DNA of 64,000 nt from assembly GCA_942493345.1 (NCBI GenBank), contig OW818695.1, positions 1 to 64,000 of the forward strand, written 5' to 3'. Shown piece after piece: positions 17,562 through 25,994 of the stretch. Origin of the DNA: GWE2-42-39 sp942493345 (GTDB lineage: Bacteria > Bacteroidota > Bacteroidia > Bacteroidales > Prolixibacteraceae). The first letter of the stretch is position 1; the number at the start of each line of letters is the position of its first letter. The notes under the pieces are model-generated. The model did not search any database. It saw only the letters and a list, made by a program, of their open reading frames with translations, and was not told the DNA's origin. The position numbers and the translations under genes are program-made.

Positions 17562-18392
17562 CTACACCAGCCTGATTCCTTCGTCTTCAATAGCAATCAA
17601 GCGGTTTTTATACAACGTGCCGATGGCCTTCTTAAAATTCTTTTTGCTGATTTTAAACTGATCGTAAATTACTTCCGGGCTGCTTTTGTCGCCAACCGGC
17701 AAGAACCCGTTGTTCACTTTTAGTTTTTCCAGGATTTCCAACGACAATCCTTCTACTTTTTCGTAGCCGGGTTTTTGCAGAACAAGGTCAATCTTTTCGT
17801 CTTCACGAACTTTCTCAATAAAACCTTTCATCCGTTGCCCGATGGTCAGTGTTTGAAAAACTTCATTTTTATACAGCATTCCAAAATGCGAATTATCGAT
17901 AATGGCCTTGTAGCCCATATCTGTTTTTTCGGCAATAATCAGGTCAACTTCTTCTTTCGGCTCATAGTCAACCGGCAGGTTATCAACAAATTTGTCGATT
18001 TTTGAGGAAGCCACAATCCGGTTGGTCTCGGGATCAAGATAAATAAACACGAGATGTTTCTCGCCCACATTCATTCTTTTTTTCTGCTCCCTGAAAGGAA
18101 CCAGCAAATCTTTCACCAGTCCCCAGTTGAGAAACGCCCCAAAAGCGGTGGTGGCAATCACTTCGAGTGTGACAAATTCATCCACTTCGGCAAAAGGTTT
18201 TTCGGTAGTGGCAATCAACCGGTCTTCCGAATCGAGGTAAATAAAAACCTCCAATTCGTCGCCAATCGCCCACGTTTCAGGAAGATACCGTTTGGGCATC
18301 AAAATATCACCCAACTTTTCGTCGTGAAAATAAATACCGAAATCAACCTCGCGGACAATTGCCAGTTTGTTGTGTTTGCCAATTTTTACCAT
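17562..18392 (-). CDS. CvfB/YitL-like S1-domain RNA-binding protein
   Basis: 276 residues. Several S1-type OB folds are visible: KLAIVREVDFGIYFHDEKLG at the N-terminus, VIATTAFGAFLNWGLVKDLL (about 77-96), and VDLIIAEKTDMGYKAIIDN (about 150-170); the C-terminus is a winged-helix-like module (SPEVIYDQFKISKKNFKKAI). This order matches the conserved virulence factor B family, which binds RNA and affects virulence and stress genes in Firmicutes; the role in Bacteroidota is not known. Cytoplasmic. Monocistronic, with a -7 box just upstream and convergent to rimO. Confidence 0.88.
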   Translation of the reverse strand: MVKIGKHNKLAIVREVDFGIYFHDEKLGDILMPKRYLPETWAIGDELEVFIYLDSEDRLIATTEKPFAEVDEFVTLEVIATTAFGAFLNWGLVKDLLVPFREQKKRMNVGEKHLVFIYLDPETNRIVASSKIDKFVDNLPVDYEPKEEVDLIIAEKTDMGYKAIIDNSHFGMLYKNEVFQTLTIGQRMKGFIEKVREDEKIDLVLQKPGYEKVEGLSLEILEKLKVNNGFLPVGDKSSPEVIYDQFKISKKNFKKAIGTLYKNRLIAIEDEGIRLV

Positions 18393-18417
18393 TGCACCTG
18401 TTTTTTTGATGATTGCA

Positions 18418-18425
18418 CAAATGTA
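18418..18425 (-). promoter_or_regulatory. -7 box of the CvfB-like gene
   Basis: Read leftward TACATTTG, an exact TAnnTTTG, about 26 bases before the ATG at 18392. Confidence 0.5.
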
Positions 18426-18542
18426 CTTTCTTCCGGCGGGATACTAAAATAATTTAGAAAATCAGTTTGCATGGTGTTTTTATTGAGGCTGAATTTCTTT
18501 CAGAATCTTTCAGAAAAAACAGGTCTGCCGGTATAAATGCAT

Positions 18543-18550
18543 TATTTTTG
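18543..18550 (+). promoter_or_regulatory. -7 box of the oxidoreductase-malQ pair
   Basis: TATTTTTG, an exact TAnnTTTG, about 19 bases before the ATG at 18569. It lies inside a longer open frame from 18467 and argues for the downstream start. Confidence 0.5.
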
Positions 18551-18568
18551 ACACAGGTAAAAAACAAA

Positions 18569-19675
18569 ATGAATCACATTCAAATGATCAATGTCGGATT
18601 TATCGGGGCAGGCGGCATCGCCCGGTCTCATGCGTATGCGCTGCAATCGCTGAAATATTATTACGGGCAGGTTCCCGGTATTTTTCTCGAATCGGTTTGT
18701 TCGTCCACCGCTGCAAAACGTGAAACTTTCGCTGCCAATTTTGGGTTCAGCAAAGCACAAACGGAAGAGGAATTTTTTCAGAACGAAAAAATAAACGCCG
18801 TTTTCATTTTGGGTCCGAACAATGTTCATTTCCGCCATTTGCAGCGGGCTTTGGCAATGCCCAACGTGCATTTTATTTATCTTGAAAAACCGGTTTGCGC
18901 ATCGTACGACGAAGAACAACAAATGTTGAAAATGCTTGAAAATATCCGTCCGGAAGTAAAAATACAGGTGGGTTTTCAATACCTGCAAACCGCATCGGTA
19001 CGCGAAGCCCTGAACTTCTGGAAATCGGGAAAACTGGGAAGGCCCATTCATTTTGATTTAAAATATTACCACGGCGATTATTTGCAGAAATCGTACCGCG
19101 ACCAACGGCAGAACCGGCTGACCCCGGCTCCCGACGGCGGTGCAATGGCCGACCTAGGTTCGCATGGAATCAGTTTACTGGTGGCTTTCCTGGGCGAAAA
19201 ACTGCAGCTTTTACATGCGATACAGGCAGGTCATTTTGCCGATGTTCCGGCTGATTCGGATCTGTTTAGCCTCATTTCTCTGTACGAACCCGAAAGCAAA
19301 GCTGCCGGTACGCTGAGCGCCAGCCGCATCAGTTCGGGAACCGGCGACTTGGTAGACCTCGAACTATACACAGAAAAAGGCTGTTTGAAATATTCATCCA
19401 GGCATCCGGAATATTTTGAATATTTTCTGGAAGAAACCGGGCAGTGGGTGCGTCAGGTGGTTGGCAGCAACTACAAACCAATAAGCAGTTTTCCGTCGGG
19501 ACATGTGCCGCCGGGCTGGCTGCGATCGATGGTCCATGCCCATTATTTATTCCTGACAGGCAACGACAAACATACTTTCGTACCCGACCTGAAACATGGA
19601 TTGGCCGTTCAGCATTTGGTTCTCGAAACAGCAGGGCATTTGGCCAGTTTCAGAAAGAATGAATTAAAAAAATGA
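18569..19675 (+). CDS. Gfo/Idh/MocA-family NAD(P)-dependent oxidoreductase
   Basis: Rossmann-fold dehydrogenase acting on sugars or related polyols. The nucleotide-binding motif INVGFIGAGGIARSHA is at the N-terminus, EKP (in YLEKPVCASYDEE) is the family's conserved lysine motif, and the C-terminal sheet domain carries GGAMADLGSHGISLL with the usual Asp and His. 368 residues from the ATG at 18569. Its stop overlaps the malQ start (ATGA), so it may act on a product of glucan metabolism; the substrate is not predictable from sequence. Confidence 0.9.
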   Translation: MNHIQMINVGFIGAGGIARSHAYALQSLKYYYGQVPGIFLESVCSSTAAKRETFAANFGFSKAQTEEEFFQNEKINAVFILGPNNVHFRHLQRALAMPNVHFIYLEKPVCASYDEEQQMLKMLENIRPEVKIQVGFQYLQTASVREALNFWKSGKLGRPIHFDLKYYHGDYLQKSYRDQRQNRLTPAPDGGAMADLGSHGISLLVAFLGEKLQLLHAIQAGHFADVPADSDLFSLISLYEPESKAAGTLSASRISSGTGDLVDLELYTEKGCLKYSSRHPEYFEYFLEETGQWVRQVVGSNYKPISSFPSGHVPPGWLRSMVHAHYLFLTGNDKHTFVPDLKHGLAVQHLVLETAGHLASFRKNELKK

Positions 19676-21186
19676 TGGACAGAAGTAGCGGGATATTATT
19701 GCACATCAGTTCGTTGCCGGGCAATTACGGCATCGGAAGCATGGGACATGAAGCCCACCGGTTTGTTGATTTTCTGGCCGCAACGAACCAAAAGCTCTGG
19801 CAAATTTTACCGCTTGGCCCAACCGGGTACGGAAATTCACCCTACCAGTGTTATTCGGCTTTCGCGGGCAATTCCATTTTGATCGATCTTGATGGACTGG
19901 TTGACGACCAGCTACTGACTACCAAAGATTTGGAAAAATCGCCAGCATTTCCAGAAAACCGCGTCGATTACGACCGGGTGTGGAATTACAAACAAAATCT
20001 GCTGCAAATTGCCTTTCATAATTTTCAGGGAAAACCGGAGCTTTTCAATGACGAATATTGTTTTTTCCTGAACGAACATAGCTGGTGGCTCGACGATTAC
20101 GCGCTATTTCGCGCCATCAAAGGAATGGATGAGCAAAAAGGGTGGAACGAATGGGAATCGGAGCTAAAAAAACGCAAGGGATCGGAATTGCAGTCGTACC
20201 GGCAACGGCTGGAGAAAGAAATTAATTTTCACCGTTTTCTTCAATTCATATTTTTTCGCCAGTGGTTTGCCCTGAAGAAATACGCTAACGGACAAGGAAT
20301 CCGCATTATTGGCGACATTCCGTTGTATGTATCACTCGACAGTTCGGATGTGTGGGCCAATCAGGATATTTTTCTACTTGATGAAGAAGGTAAACCGACT
20401 TTGGTTGGCGGTGTCCCGCCCGATTATTTCAGCGAAACAGGCCAGCTTTGGGGCAATCCGGTATTCAACTGGCAGCGCCTGAAAGAACGCAATTACGACT
20501 GGTGGATTGCCCGGGTACATTTCAACCTTCGCATGTTCGATCGGGTACGCATCGACCATTTTCGCGGACTGGAATCGTTTTGGGCAGTTCCGGCAACCGA
20601 AAAAACGGCAATCATCGGCGAATGGCTGCCTGCCAATGGGTACGAACTACTTTCAATTCTGAAAAACCAATTGGGGAAATTGCCTGTTATTGCTGAAGAT
20701 TTGGGCGTAATCACCCCCGAAGTGGAAAAACTGAGGGACGATTTCAACCTGCCCGGAATGAAAATCCTGCAATTCGCTTTTTCGTCGGACGAAACAAATA
20801 AAGACTTACCACACAATACGGAATCCAATTTTGTGGTGTATACCGGCACCCACGATAACGACACTTCTCGGGGCTGGTTCCGGCATGCAACCGTGTTGGA
20901 AAGACGAATGCTGAAACGCTATTTGAAATTCCCGTCCTTCCGGTTTTCGCGCCGCTTCACGGAAATGGCTTGGGCAACTGCGGCCCGGCAAACCATCATC
21001 CCGATGCAGGACTTGTTGCAACTGGGAACCCGCGCACGGATGAATATTCCCGGCATCGCTTCAGGCAACTGGGAATGGCGCTTCCGCTGGAAAATGCTAA
21101 AACGGAAACAGCAGGATTTTCTCAGAGGAATAACCAGAAAGTACAACCGGAATGAGTCTGGAGAAGTGAGTTGTAAATCATGGTAA
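19672..21186 (+). CDS. malQ: 4-alpha-glucanotransferase (amylomaltase)
   Basis: GH77 enzyme that transfers alpha-1,4-glucan segments between maltooligosaccharides. Conserved stretches: SGILLHISSLPGNYGIG, LPLGPTGYGNSPYQ, the catalytic Asp in VRIDHFRG, the acid/base Glu in VIAEDLGVI and the third carboxylate in GTHDNDT. 504 residues, the size of the bacterial single-domain form. An ATG at 19675 would remove one residue. Cytoplasmic, coupled to the oxidoreductase gene by a 4-base overlap. Confidence 0.95.
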   Translation: MMDRSSGILLHISSLPGNYGIGSMGHEAHRFVDFLAATNQKLWQILPLGPTGYGNSPYQCYSAFAGNSILIDLDGLVDDQLLTTKDLEKSPAFPENRVDYDRVWNYKQNLLQIAFHNFQGKPELFNDEYCFFLNEHSWWLDDYALFRAIKGMDEQKGWNEWESELKKRKGSELQSYRQRLEKEINFHRFLQFIFFRQWFALKKYANGQGIRIIGDIPLYVSLDSSDVWANQDIFLLDEEGKPTLVGGVPPDYFSETGQLWGNPVFNWQRLKERNYDWWIARVHFNLRMFDRVRIDHFRGLESFWAVPATEKTAIIGEWLPANGYELLSILKNQLGKLPVIAEDLGVITPEVEKLRDDFNLPGMKILQFAFSSDETNKDLPHNTESNFVVYTGTHDNDTSRGWFRHATVLERRMLKRYLKFPSFRFSRRFTEMAWATAARQTIIPMQDLLQLGTRARMNIPGIASGNWEWRFRWKMLKRKQQDFLRGITRKYNRNESGEVSCKSW

Positions 21187-21574
21187 AATTCAAACACGAA
21201 GCATTGGTGCAAAATCAAAATTGGACAACCGGGTTCACGCAAAGTAGCGAAGTCACAAGGAAGATATAAATTTTCCGTAGGAAAAACAGTTCGGTAGGAA
21301 TTGGATTTCAGGTTTGGTATTGTCCCAACCGGGACAAGAGATATGTATTCTCTATTTGTTTTACCGATCTATGGTTCCTAACGAAATCGTAAAATACGTT
21401 TACCTTTCGATGGTTTATAATAAAGTTTACTATTTTTGATAAATGTAAGCCATGAGAGAAGAAACGAGTTGATGGTAATTTAGAACCATCCCCAGAACAC
21501 AAGAAATACAACTAGTTCCAATTTTGACACTAACTGTACACCAAAAAGAAAATAAAATTAAAAACCTAAAAAAA
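21187..21574. other. AT-rich intergenic stretch with a degenerate repeat-like block
   Basis: 388 bases without a credible gene. Near 21271-21385 it contains TCCGTAGGAA, TTCGGTAGGAA, a hairpin TTGTCCC-AACC-GGGACAA (21320-21337) and TACCGATCTATGGTTCC. This arrangement resembles dispersed intergenic repeats seen in Bacteroidota genomes; I cannot confirm other copies from this window. Confidence 0.4.
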
Positions 21575-21991
21575 ATGACAAGAGAGACTTTAAAAACGAA
21601 CATTCTTTTATTGCTGATTATGGTAACCTTATTTACCTCTTGTAATACAGAAGATGAAACAAATTGTGATAATCTGTTGCAAACATTAACTAACTGCGAT
21701 ATGCAAAATTGGAAAGTAACAGAATCTATAAATAATGGGAATGCGGTACCAAGTGAAATCAACGAAATTTGGACATTCAAAGTAGATAATACTTACACAA
21801 GAACCACAGTGCCTGGTATTAACCAATTTGGATATGACAACACAATTTTTTGGCTCGGAGCCTCTCAAACAAATTTTAACACATATACTTATTTGTTCTC
21901 TAATAACAATAATGAGTTTGAACTTATAAAAGAGTCCACAGTCGCACAACCAGGATCTTATATTAGACGAATAAAATTCGTAAAACAATAG
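21575..21991 (+). CDS. Small lipoprotein of unknown function
   Basis: 138 residues from the ATG at 21575; a longer frame starts only at a TTG (21524). The signal ends in the lipobox LFTSC (Cys about 24). The mature part begins NTEDETNCDN and is followed by beta-rich sequence (WKVTESINNG, IWTFKVDNTYTR, YLFSNNNNEFELI), which could be a lipocalin-like calycin fold, but this is a guess. Its base composition is clearly more AT-rich than the malQ gene before it, so it may have been acquired. Confidence 0.7.
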   Translation: MTRETLKTNILLLLIMVTLFTSCNTEDETNCDNLLQTLTNCDMQNWKVTESINNGNAVPSEINEIWTFKVDNTYTRTTVPGINQFGYDNTIFWLGASQTNFNTYTYLFSNNNNEFELIKESTVAQPGSYIRRIKFVKQ

Positions 21992-22118
21992 AAACTGACA
22001 CCAACATCGGTTTGAGAAAGCAGGGCTGACTACATTTTAGGAACATTTCCTTTTTATGACGGTTCAATCACTAAATGAAGAATAAATGCACATGCTTTCC
22101 CTGCATCAAAAATAAACA

Positions 22119-22751
22119 ATGATTACACTGGCTTCGTTAAAGTTTCTGACCATGGGCGCATTTCTGGGATTGACGGCCGGAATATCTCCCGGACCTTTAC
22201 TAACACTTGTTATTACAGAGACCTTGAGTCACAACAAAACGGAAGGAATAAAAGTTGCTGTTTCGCCTTTAATCACTGATTTGCCGATTATTCTTATTTC
22301 CCTTTTCATTTTTTCGAAGCTCTCGCAATTCGATGTTGCACTTGGCATGATTTCATTTGCCGGAGGAATTTTTATTGCATATTTAGGTTACGAAACGATA
22401 AAAACGACAAGTTTATACCGGGAGGGAAAAAGCTCCAAACCGGAATCATTAAAAAAAGGAATCACCGCCAATTTTCTGAACCCGCATCCCTATCTTTTTT
22501 GGTGTACCATTGGTACTCCGCTTTTTTTAAAAGCTTTCGAAATAAATTTGGTTACCGTAATTCTCTATTTCCTGGCATTTTACATTGCATTAATCGGTTC
22601 AAAAGTTGTCGTCGTGCTGATCGTATCGCGGTCAAAAACATTTATCGGAGATAAATCATACATCTGGATCATGAGGATACTCGGAATCATATTATTCCTG
22701 TTTTCGATCTTCTTTCTCTTCGACGGAGTGAAATATTTATTGCATAGGTAG
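22119..22751 (+). CDS. LysE/RhtB-family amino-acid exporter
   Basis: 210-residue inner-membrane protein with about six hydrophobic segments. The N-terminal GAFLGLTAGISPGPLLTLVI and the central ANFLNPHPYLFWCTIGTP are signature segments of the LysE translocator superfamily, which exports amino acids and similar small molecules. The substrate cannot be told from sequence. The Crp-type regulator follows 16 bases later and may be in the same transcript. Confidence 0.9.
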   Translation: MITLASLKFLTMGAFLGLTAGISPGPLLTLVITETLSHNKTEGIKVAVSPLITDLPIILISLFIFSKLSQFDVALGMISFAGGIFIAYLGYETIKTTSLYREGKSSKPESLKKGITANFLNPHPYLFWCTIGTPLFLKAFEINLVTVILYFLAFYIALIGSKVVVVLIVSRSKTFIGDKSYIWIMRILGIILFLFSIFFLFDGVKYLLHR

Positions 22752-22767
22752 AAAACTTTAGAAGAAC

Positions 22768-23334
22768 ATGATTGCATTCAGAAATTTCATAGAAGGATAT
22801 ACCGAAGTCGCTGATTCTGACTGGCAAATTATTCAACAGGCTTTTGAACGAAAGGAATTTGGTAAAAATGAGATTATTCTTACCGAGGGAAATATCTGTA
22901 AGAACTTCTATTTTCTTGAGAAAGGCTTAATTCGATTTTTCATAGACCATGATGGCGATGGAATCACAAAATTTTTCACGTCGGCGCCCTATTGTTTTAC
23001 TTCCAAGGATAGTTTCAGGACACAAAAGCCGTCAAAAGAAAGCATTCAGGCAATCGAAAAGTCGGTCGTTTGGCAAACCACATTAAAACAGTCGAATGAA
23101 TTGCTGGAACTAAAATCGTGGAATACGTTCACCCGTAAATTTGTTCACGAAGTACAAAGTTATACGGAGGAATTACTTTGGGAGATGAAGACCGAAACAG
23201 CTGAGCTGCGATATAAAAAGTTACTGGAAAAGCACCCCGACCTGACACAGAAAATACCACTGAAATACCTTTCAGGTTTTTTGGGAATAGCACCTCAATC
23301 GTTAAGCAGAATCAGGAAAAACATCAATAAATAG
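22768..23334 (+). CDS. Crp/Fnr-family transcription regulator
   Basis: 188 residues. An N-terminal cyclic-nucleotide-binding-type beta barrel (ILTEGNICKNFYFLEKGLIR, about 40-60) is followed by a long helix and a C-terminal helix-turn-helix (KYLSGFLGIAPQSLSRIRK). It lacks Fnr-type N-terminal cysteines and the conserved cAMP-binding RxS motif, like many Bacteroidota members, so the ligand is unknown. It probably controls the exporter before it or the esterase after it. Confidence 0.9.
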   Translation: MIAFRNFIEGYTEVADSDWQIIQQAFERKEFGKNEIILTEGNICKNFYFLEKGLIRFFIDHDGDGITKFFTSAPYCFTSKDSFRTQKPSKESIQAIEKSVVWQTTLKQSNELLELKSWNTFTRKFVHEVQSYTEELLWEMKTETAELRYKKLLEKHPDLTQKIPLKYLSGFLGIAPQSLSRIRKNINK

Positions 23335-23411
23335 CTGAATGAACATAGGTGAAGTATTTTTATATTCCGTTTGCCGAACTTTGTACCCCGTAATTTTAAA
23401 AAGCGACACAG

Positions 23412-24344
23412 ATGACCAGCTTTAAAAGCAAAATATTCAATTTCCTATTGAGGAACAGGCATGTATTTCAAGGAAAATTGAAAAAAGAAATTTTCGATTT
23501 TAATACTTCGATTGCCGGTTTTAGAGAGCAATGCGAGAAAGGAGCAAGCCGGTATACAAAGATTCCGGAAGGAATCAACATTAAAGAGCAGTCGATTGAA
23601 GGAATGAAAGCGGAGTGGCTGATCCCGGACGGCGCCGATTCGAGCAAAGTTATTTTGTATGTTCATGGCGGCGGATATGTTGCCGGCTCGTGCAGCGACC
23701 ATCGGGGATTTATTTCAAAATTTGCAAAAAACACAGAAATTACCAACTTAGTTTACGAATACCGGCTTGCTCCCGAAAATCCATTTCCAGCTGCGTTAGA
23801 CGATTCAGTAAAAATTTATCAATGGGTTCTTTCTTCCGGATATAAACCCGAAAACATACTAATAGCAGGAGAATCGGCCGGTGGCGGCTTGTGTTTGGCA
23901 ATTCTTCTTGCCTTGAAAGAGCGGAACATCGTCTTGCCTGTTGCCGCTGTTGCAATTTCGCCATGGACCGATTTAACTTGCTCCAGTGACTCGTATCGGA
24001 CAAAAAACAAATTATCGCTGGCCCCATTAAATTCGTGGACTGTTTTCAGCAAGCATTATGTTGGCAACAACCAGGCTACTTCCCCGCTTATTTCGCCTCT
24101 GTTTGGCGATTTAAAAGGACTGCCCCCGATTTTAATCAATTCAGGTGACGACGACGAATTGTTTGAAGATGGAGAAAAGTTTTATCTGAAAGCAAAAGCC
24201 GCAGGAGTTGACGCAACATTCAGGGCCGGAACCGGAATGGTTCATTGTTATCCGTTATTAGCGCCGATGTTCAGGGAAGCAACTGAAGCGATGAACGAAA
24301 TTGTTGATTTTATTAAGTGGCATTTAAAGACGAAAAAAAAATAA
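23412..24344 (+). CDS. Alpha/beta hydrolase, hormone-sensitive-lipase family esterase
   Basis: 310 residues. The oxyanion motif HGGGY (His85) and nucleophile GESAGGG (Ser155) place it in family IV esterases; the Asp in NSGDDDELF and the His in GMVHCY complete the expected triad. Probably hydrolyses short-chain acyl esters. No signal peptide, so cytoplasmic. It follows the Crp-type regulator after 77 bases on the same strand. Confidence 0.9.
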   Translation: MTSFKSKIFNFLLRNRHVFQGKLKKEIFDFNTSIAGFREQCEKGASRYTKIPEGINIKEQSIEGMKAEWLIPDGADSSKVILYVHGGGYVAGSCSDHRGFISKFAKNTEITNLVYEYRLAPENPFPAALDDSVKIYQWVLSSGYKPENILIAGESAGGGLCLAILLALKERNIVLPVAAVAISPWTDLTCSSDSYRTKNKLSLAPLNSWTVFSKHYVGNNQATSPLISPLFGDLKGLPPILINSGDDDELFEDGEKFYLKAKAAGVDATFRAGTGMVHCYPLLAPMFREATEAMNEIVDFIKWHLKTKKK

Positions 24345-24475
24345 ACAGAGAGCAACCCTGCAATACTTCCAATACAGCTATTGAGCGGAGCTTCACTCCT
24401 CCCCTTTCATTCAAAATATCCACCAGACATCGATTTTTCAGCGGGTTCAGAACTGTCGCCAGACTAGTAAAATAA

Positions 24476-24509
24476 AAACACCTGCAAAGTGATAACCATG
24501 CAGGTGTTT
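24476..24509 (-). terminator. Terminator of the threonine operon
   Basis: An 11-bp perfect stem (24476-24486 with 24499-24509) with a 12-base loop, just after the thrC stop. Read leftward it runs into a T-run. It may also serve the convergent esterase gene. Confidence 0.8.
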
Positions 24510-24539
24510 CAAGATAATTCGGACAGAGAATTTCTCCGT

Positions 24540-25838
24540 TTATTTTGTCAGCAGATACGTTTTAAAATCTGCAAATTGTTTGCTCATCGGAATAGAAAGT
24601 TTTTCTCCTTTCATAAACTCGGCCAGTTTCTCCGGAAGTAATATTTTTTTACCAAGCGTTGCTTCAACCGTTTCCGTGAATTTGGCCGGATGGGCCGTTT
24701 CGAGGAAAATACCCACTTCATTTTCCTGCAAATCCTCGTCCAGCGCCTGGTAGCCCGTTGCCCCGTGCGGATCAAGCGTGTAGCCATATTTGTAATGAAT
24801 TTCCTTCATCACTTCGCGGATTTCGTCGTTACTGTACCGGTAGCCTTTTATGTCGGCAACAATTGCTGCGTGTGAATTTCCGTACAGATCAAGGATGCGC
24901 GCAAAGTTGCTGGGGTCGCCCACGTCCATCGCATTGGCAATGGTAGCCACCGAAGCATGCGGTTCGTATTTACCGTTTTGCAGGTAGTTGTAAACGATGT
25001 CATTCTCGTTATTGGCCGCAATAAACCGTTTGACGGGCAATCCCATTTTCTTGGCAAATAAACCGGCTGTCAGGTTCCCAAAGTTTCCACTTGGTACTGA
25101 AATGACCACATCGTCCTGAATCCCTCTTTCGCGAATCCGTGCGTATGCATTGAAATAATAAAATGCCTGTGGAAGGAAACGCGCCACGTTGATCGAGTTG
25201 GCCGATGTCAGTTGCATCGCATTTTTCAGATCTTCATCCATAAAAGCGGTTTTCACCAATCGCTGGCAATCGTCGAATGTGCCGTCTACTTCAATTGCAG
25301 TAATATTTTGGCCGAGGGTGGTGAATTGTTTTTCCTGAATTTCGCTCACCAGTCCTTTCGGGTACAGCACGTACACCTTGATTCCCGGAACGCCCAGAAA
25401 CCCATTGGCAACCGCGCTTCCGGTATCACCCGAAGTGGCCACCAGCACGTTCACTTCGTTTTTGTGACCTTTCAGAAAATAGCCCAGCAGGCGTGCCATG
25501 AAACGGCCGCCCACATCTTTAAAAGCAAGCGTTGGCCCGTGAAAAAGTTCGAGTGCAAAAATATTGTCGTTTACATGCGCAATCGGGCAATCGAAACTCA
25601 GCGTGTCGTACACCAGATTTTTCAGGGTTTCTTCCGGCACATCGTCGCCAAAAAACTTTTTGGCTACTTCAAACGATATTTCCTGAAAACTCAGTTTGTG
25701 GATTCCGGCAAAAAATTCCGGATCAAACTTTTCAATTCGTTCGGGCATAAACAGGCCTTTGTCGTCGGCCAACCCTTTTACAACCGCTTCTTCGAGCGAA
25801 ACTTCGGGTACTGATTTATTGGTGCTGTAATATTGCAT
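24540..25838 (-). CDS. thrC: Threonine synthase
   Basis: PLP enzyme converting O-phosphohomoserine to threonine, last step of threonine synthesis. The PLP lysine is in GPTLAFKDVGGRFMA; the phosphate-binding loop is VATSGDTGSAVANG, and SVPSGNFGNLTAGLFAK follows. The N-terminus YYSTNKSVPEVSLEEAVVKG is typical of the longer bacterial form; 432 residues. Last gene of the leftward operon thrA - kinase candidate - thrC, separated from the preceding gene by a C-rich repeat element. Confidence 0.97.
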   Translation of the reverse strand: MQYYSTNKSVPEVSLEEAVVKGLADDKGLFMPERIEKFDPEFFAGIHKLSFQEISFEVAKKFFGDDVPEETLKNLVYDTLSFDCPIAHVNDNIFALELFHGPTLAFKDVGGRFMARLLGYFLKGHKNEVNVLVATSGDTGSAVANGFLGVPGIKVYVLYPKGLVSEIQEKQFTTLGQNITAIEVDGTFDDCQRLVKTAFMDEDLKNAMQLTSANSINVARFLPQAFYYFNAYARIRERGIQDDVVISVPSGNFGNLTAGLFAKKMGLPVKRFIAANNENDIVYNYLQNGKYEPHASVATIANAMDVGDPSNFARILDLYGNSHAAIVADIKGYRYSNDEIREVMKEIHYKYGYTLDPHGATGYQALDEDLQENEVGIFLETAHPAKFTETVEATLGKKILLPEKLAEFMKGEKLSIPMSKQFADFKTYLLTK

Positions 25839-25845
25839 AACTATA

Positions 25846-25994
25846 GGCCCCCTTCTTATTCCCCCTGAGGGGGAAGGATTAACAGCCAGGGGAAAGCATT
25901 TTATTTTGTGTTATTTAAATTTTTTCATTTCTGATTACAAAGAAAATCATTTTCTGTAATCCCCAATTCCCCCTTCGGGGGATTAAAGGGGGCC
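25846..25994. repeat. C-rich inverted-repeat element, copy 1
   Basis: About 149 bp bounded by GGCCCCC at 25846 and GGGGGCC at 25994, with imperfect inverted ends that each contain a further CCCCC/GGGGG hairpin. A close relative lies at 27207-27349, on the other side of the same gene. Its right end runs into that gene and supplies its last three codons and stop. Looks like a small non-autonomous mobile or palindromic element. Confidence 0.75.

Noticed and set aside
25212..25814. 200-codon open frame on the plus strand
   Set aside because: Antisense shadow of thrC.
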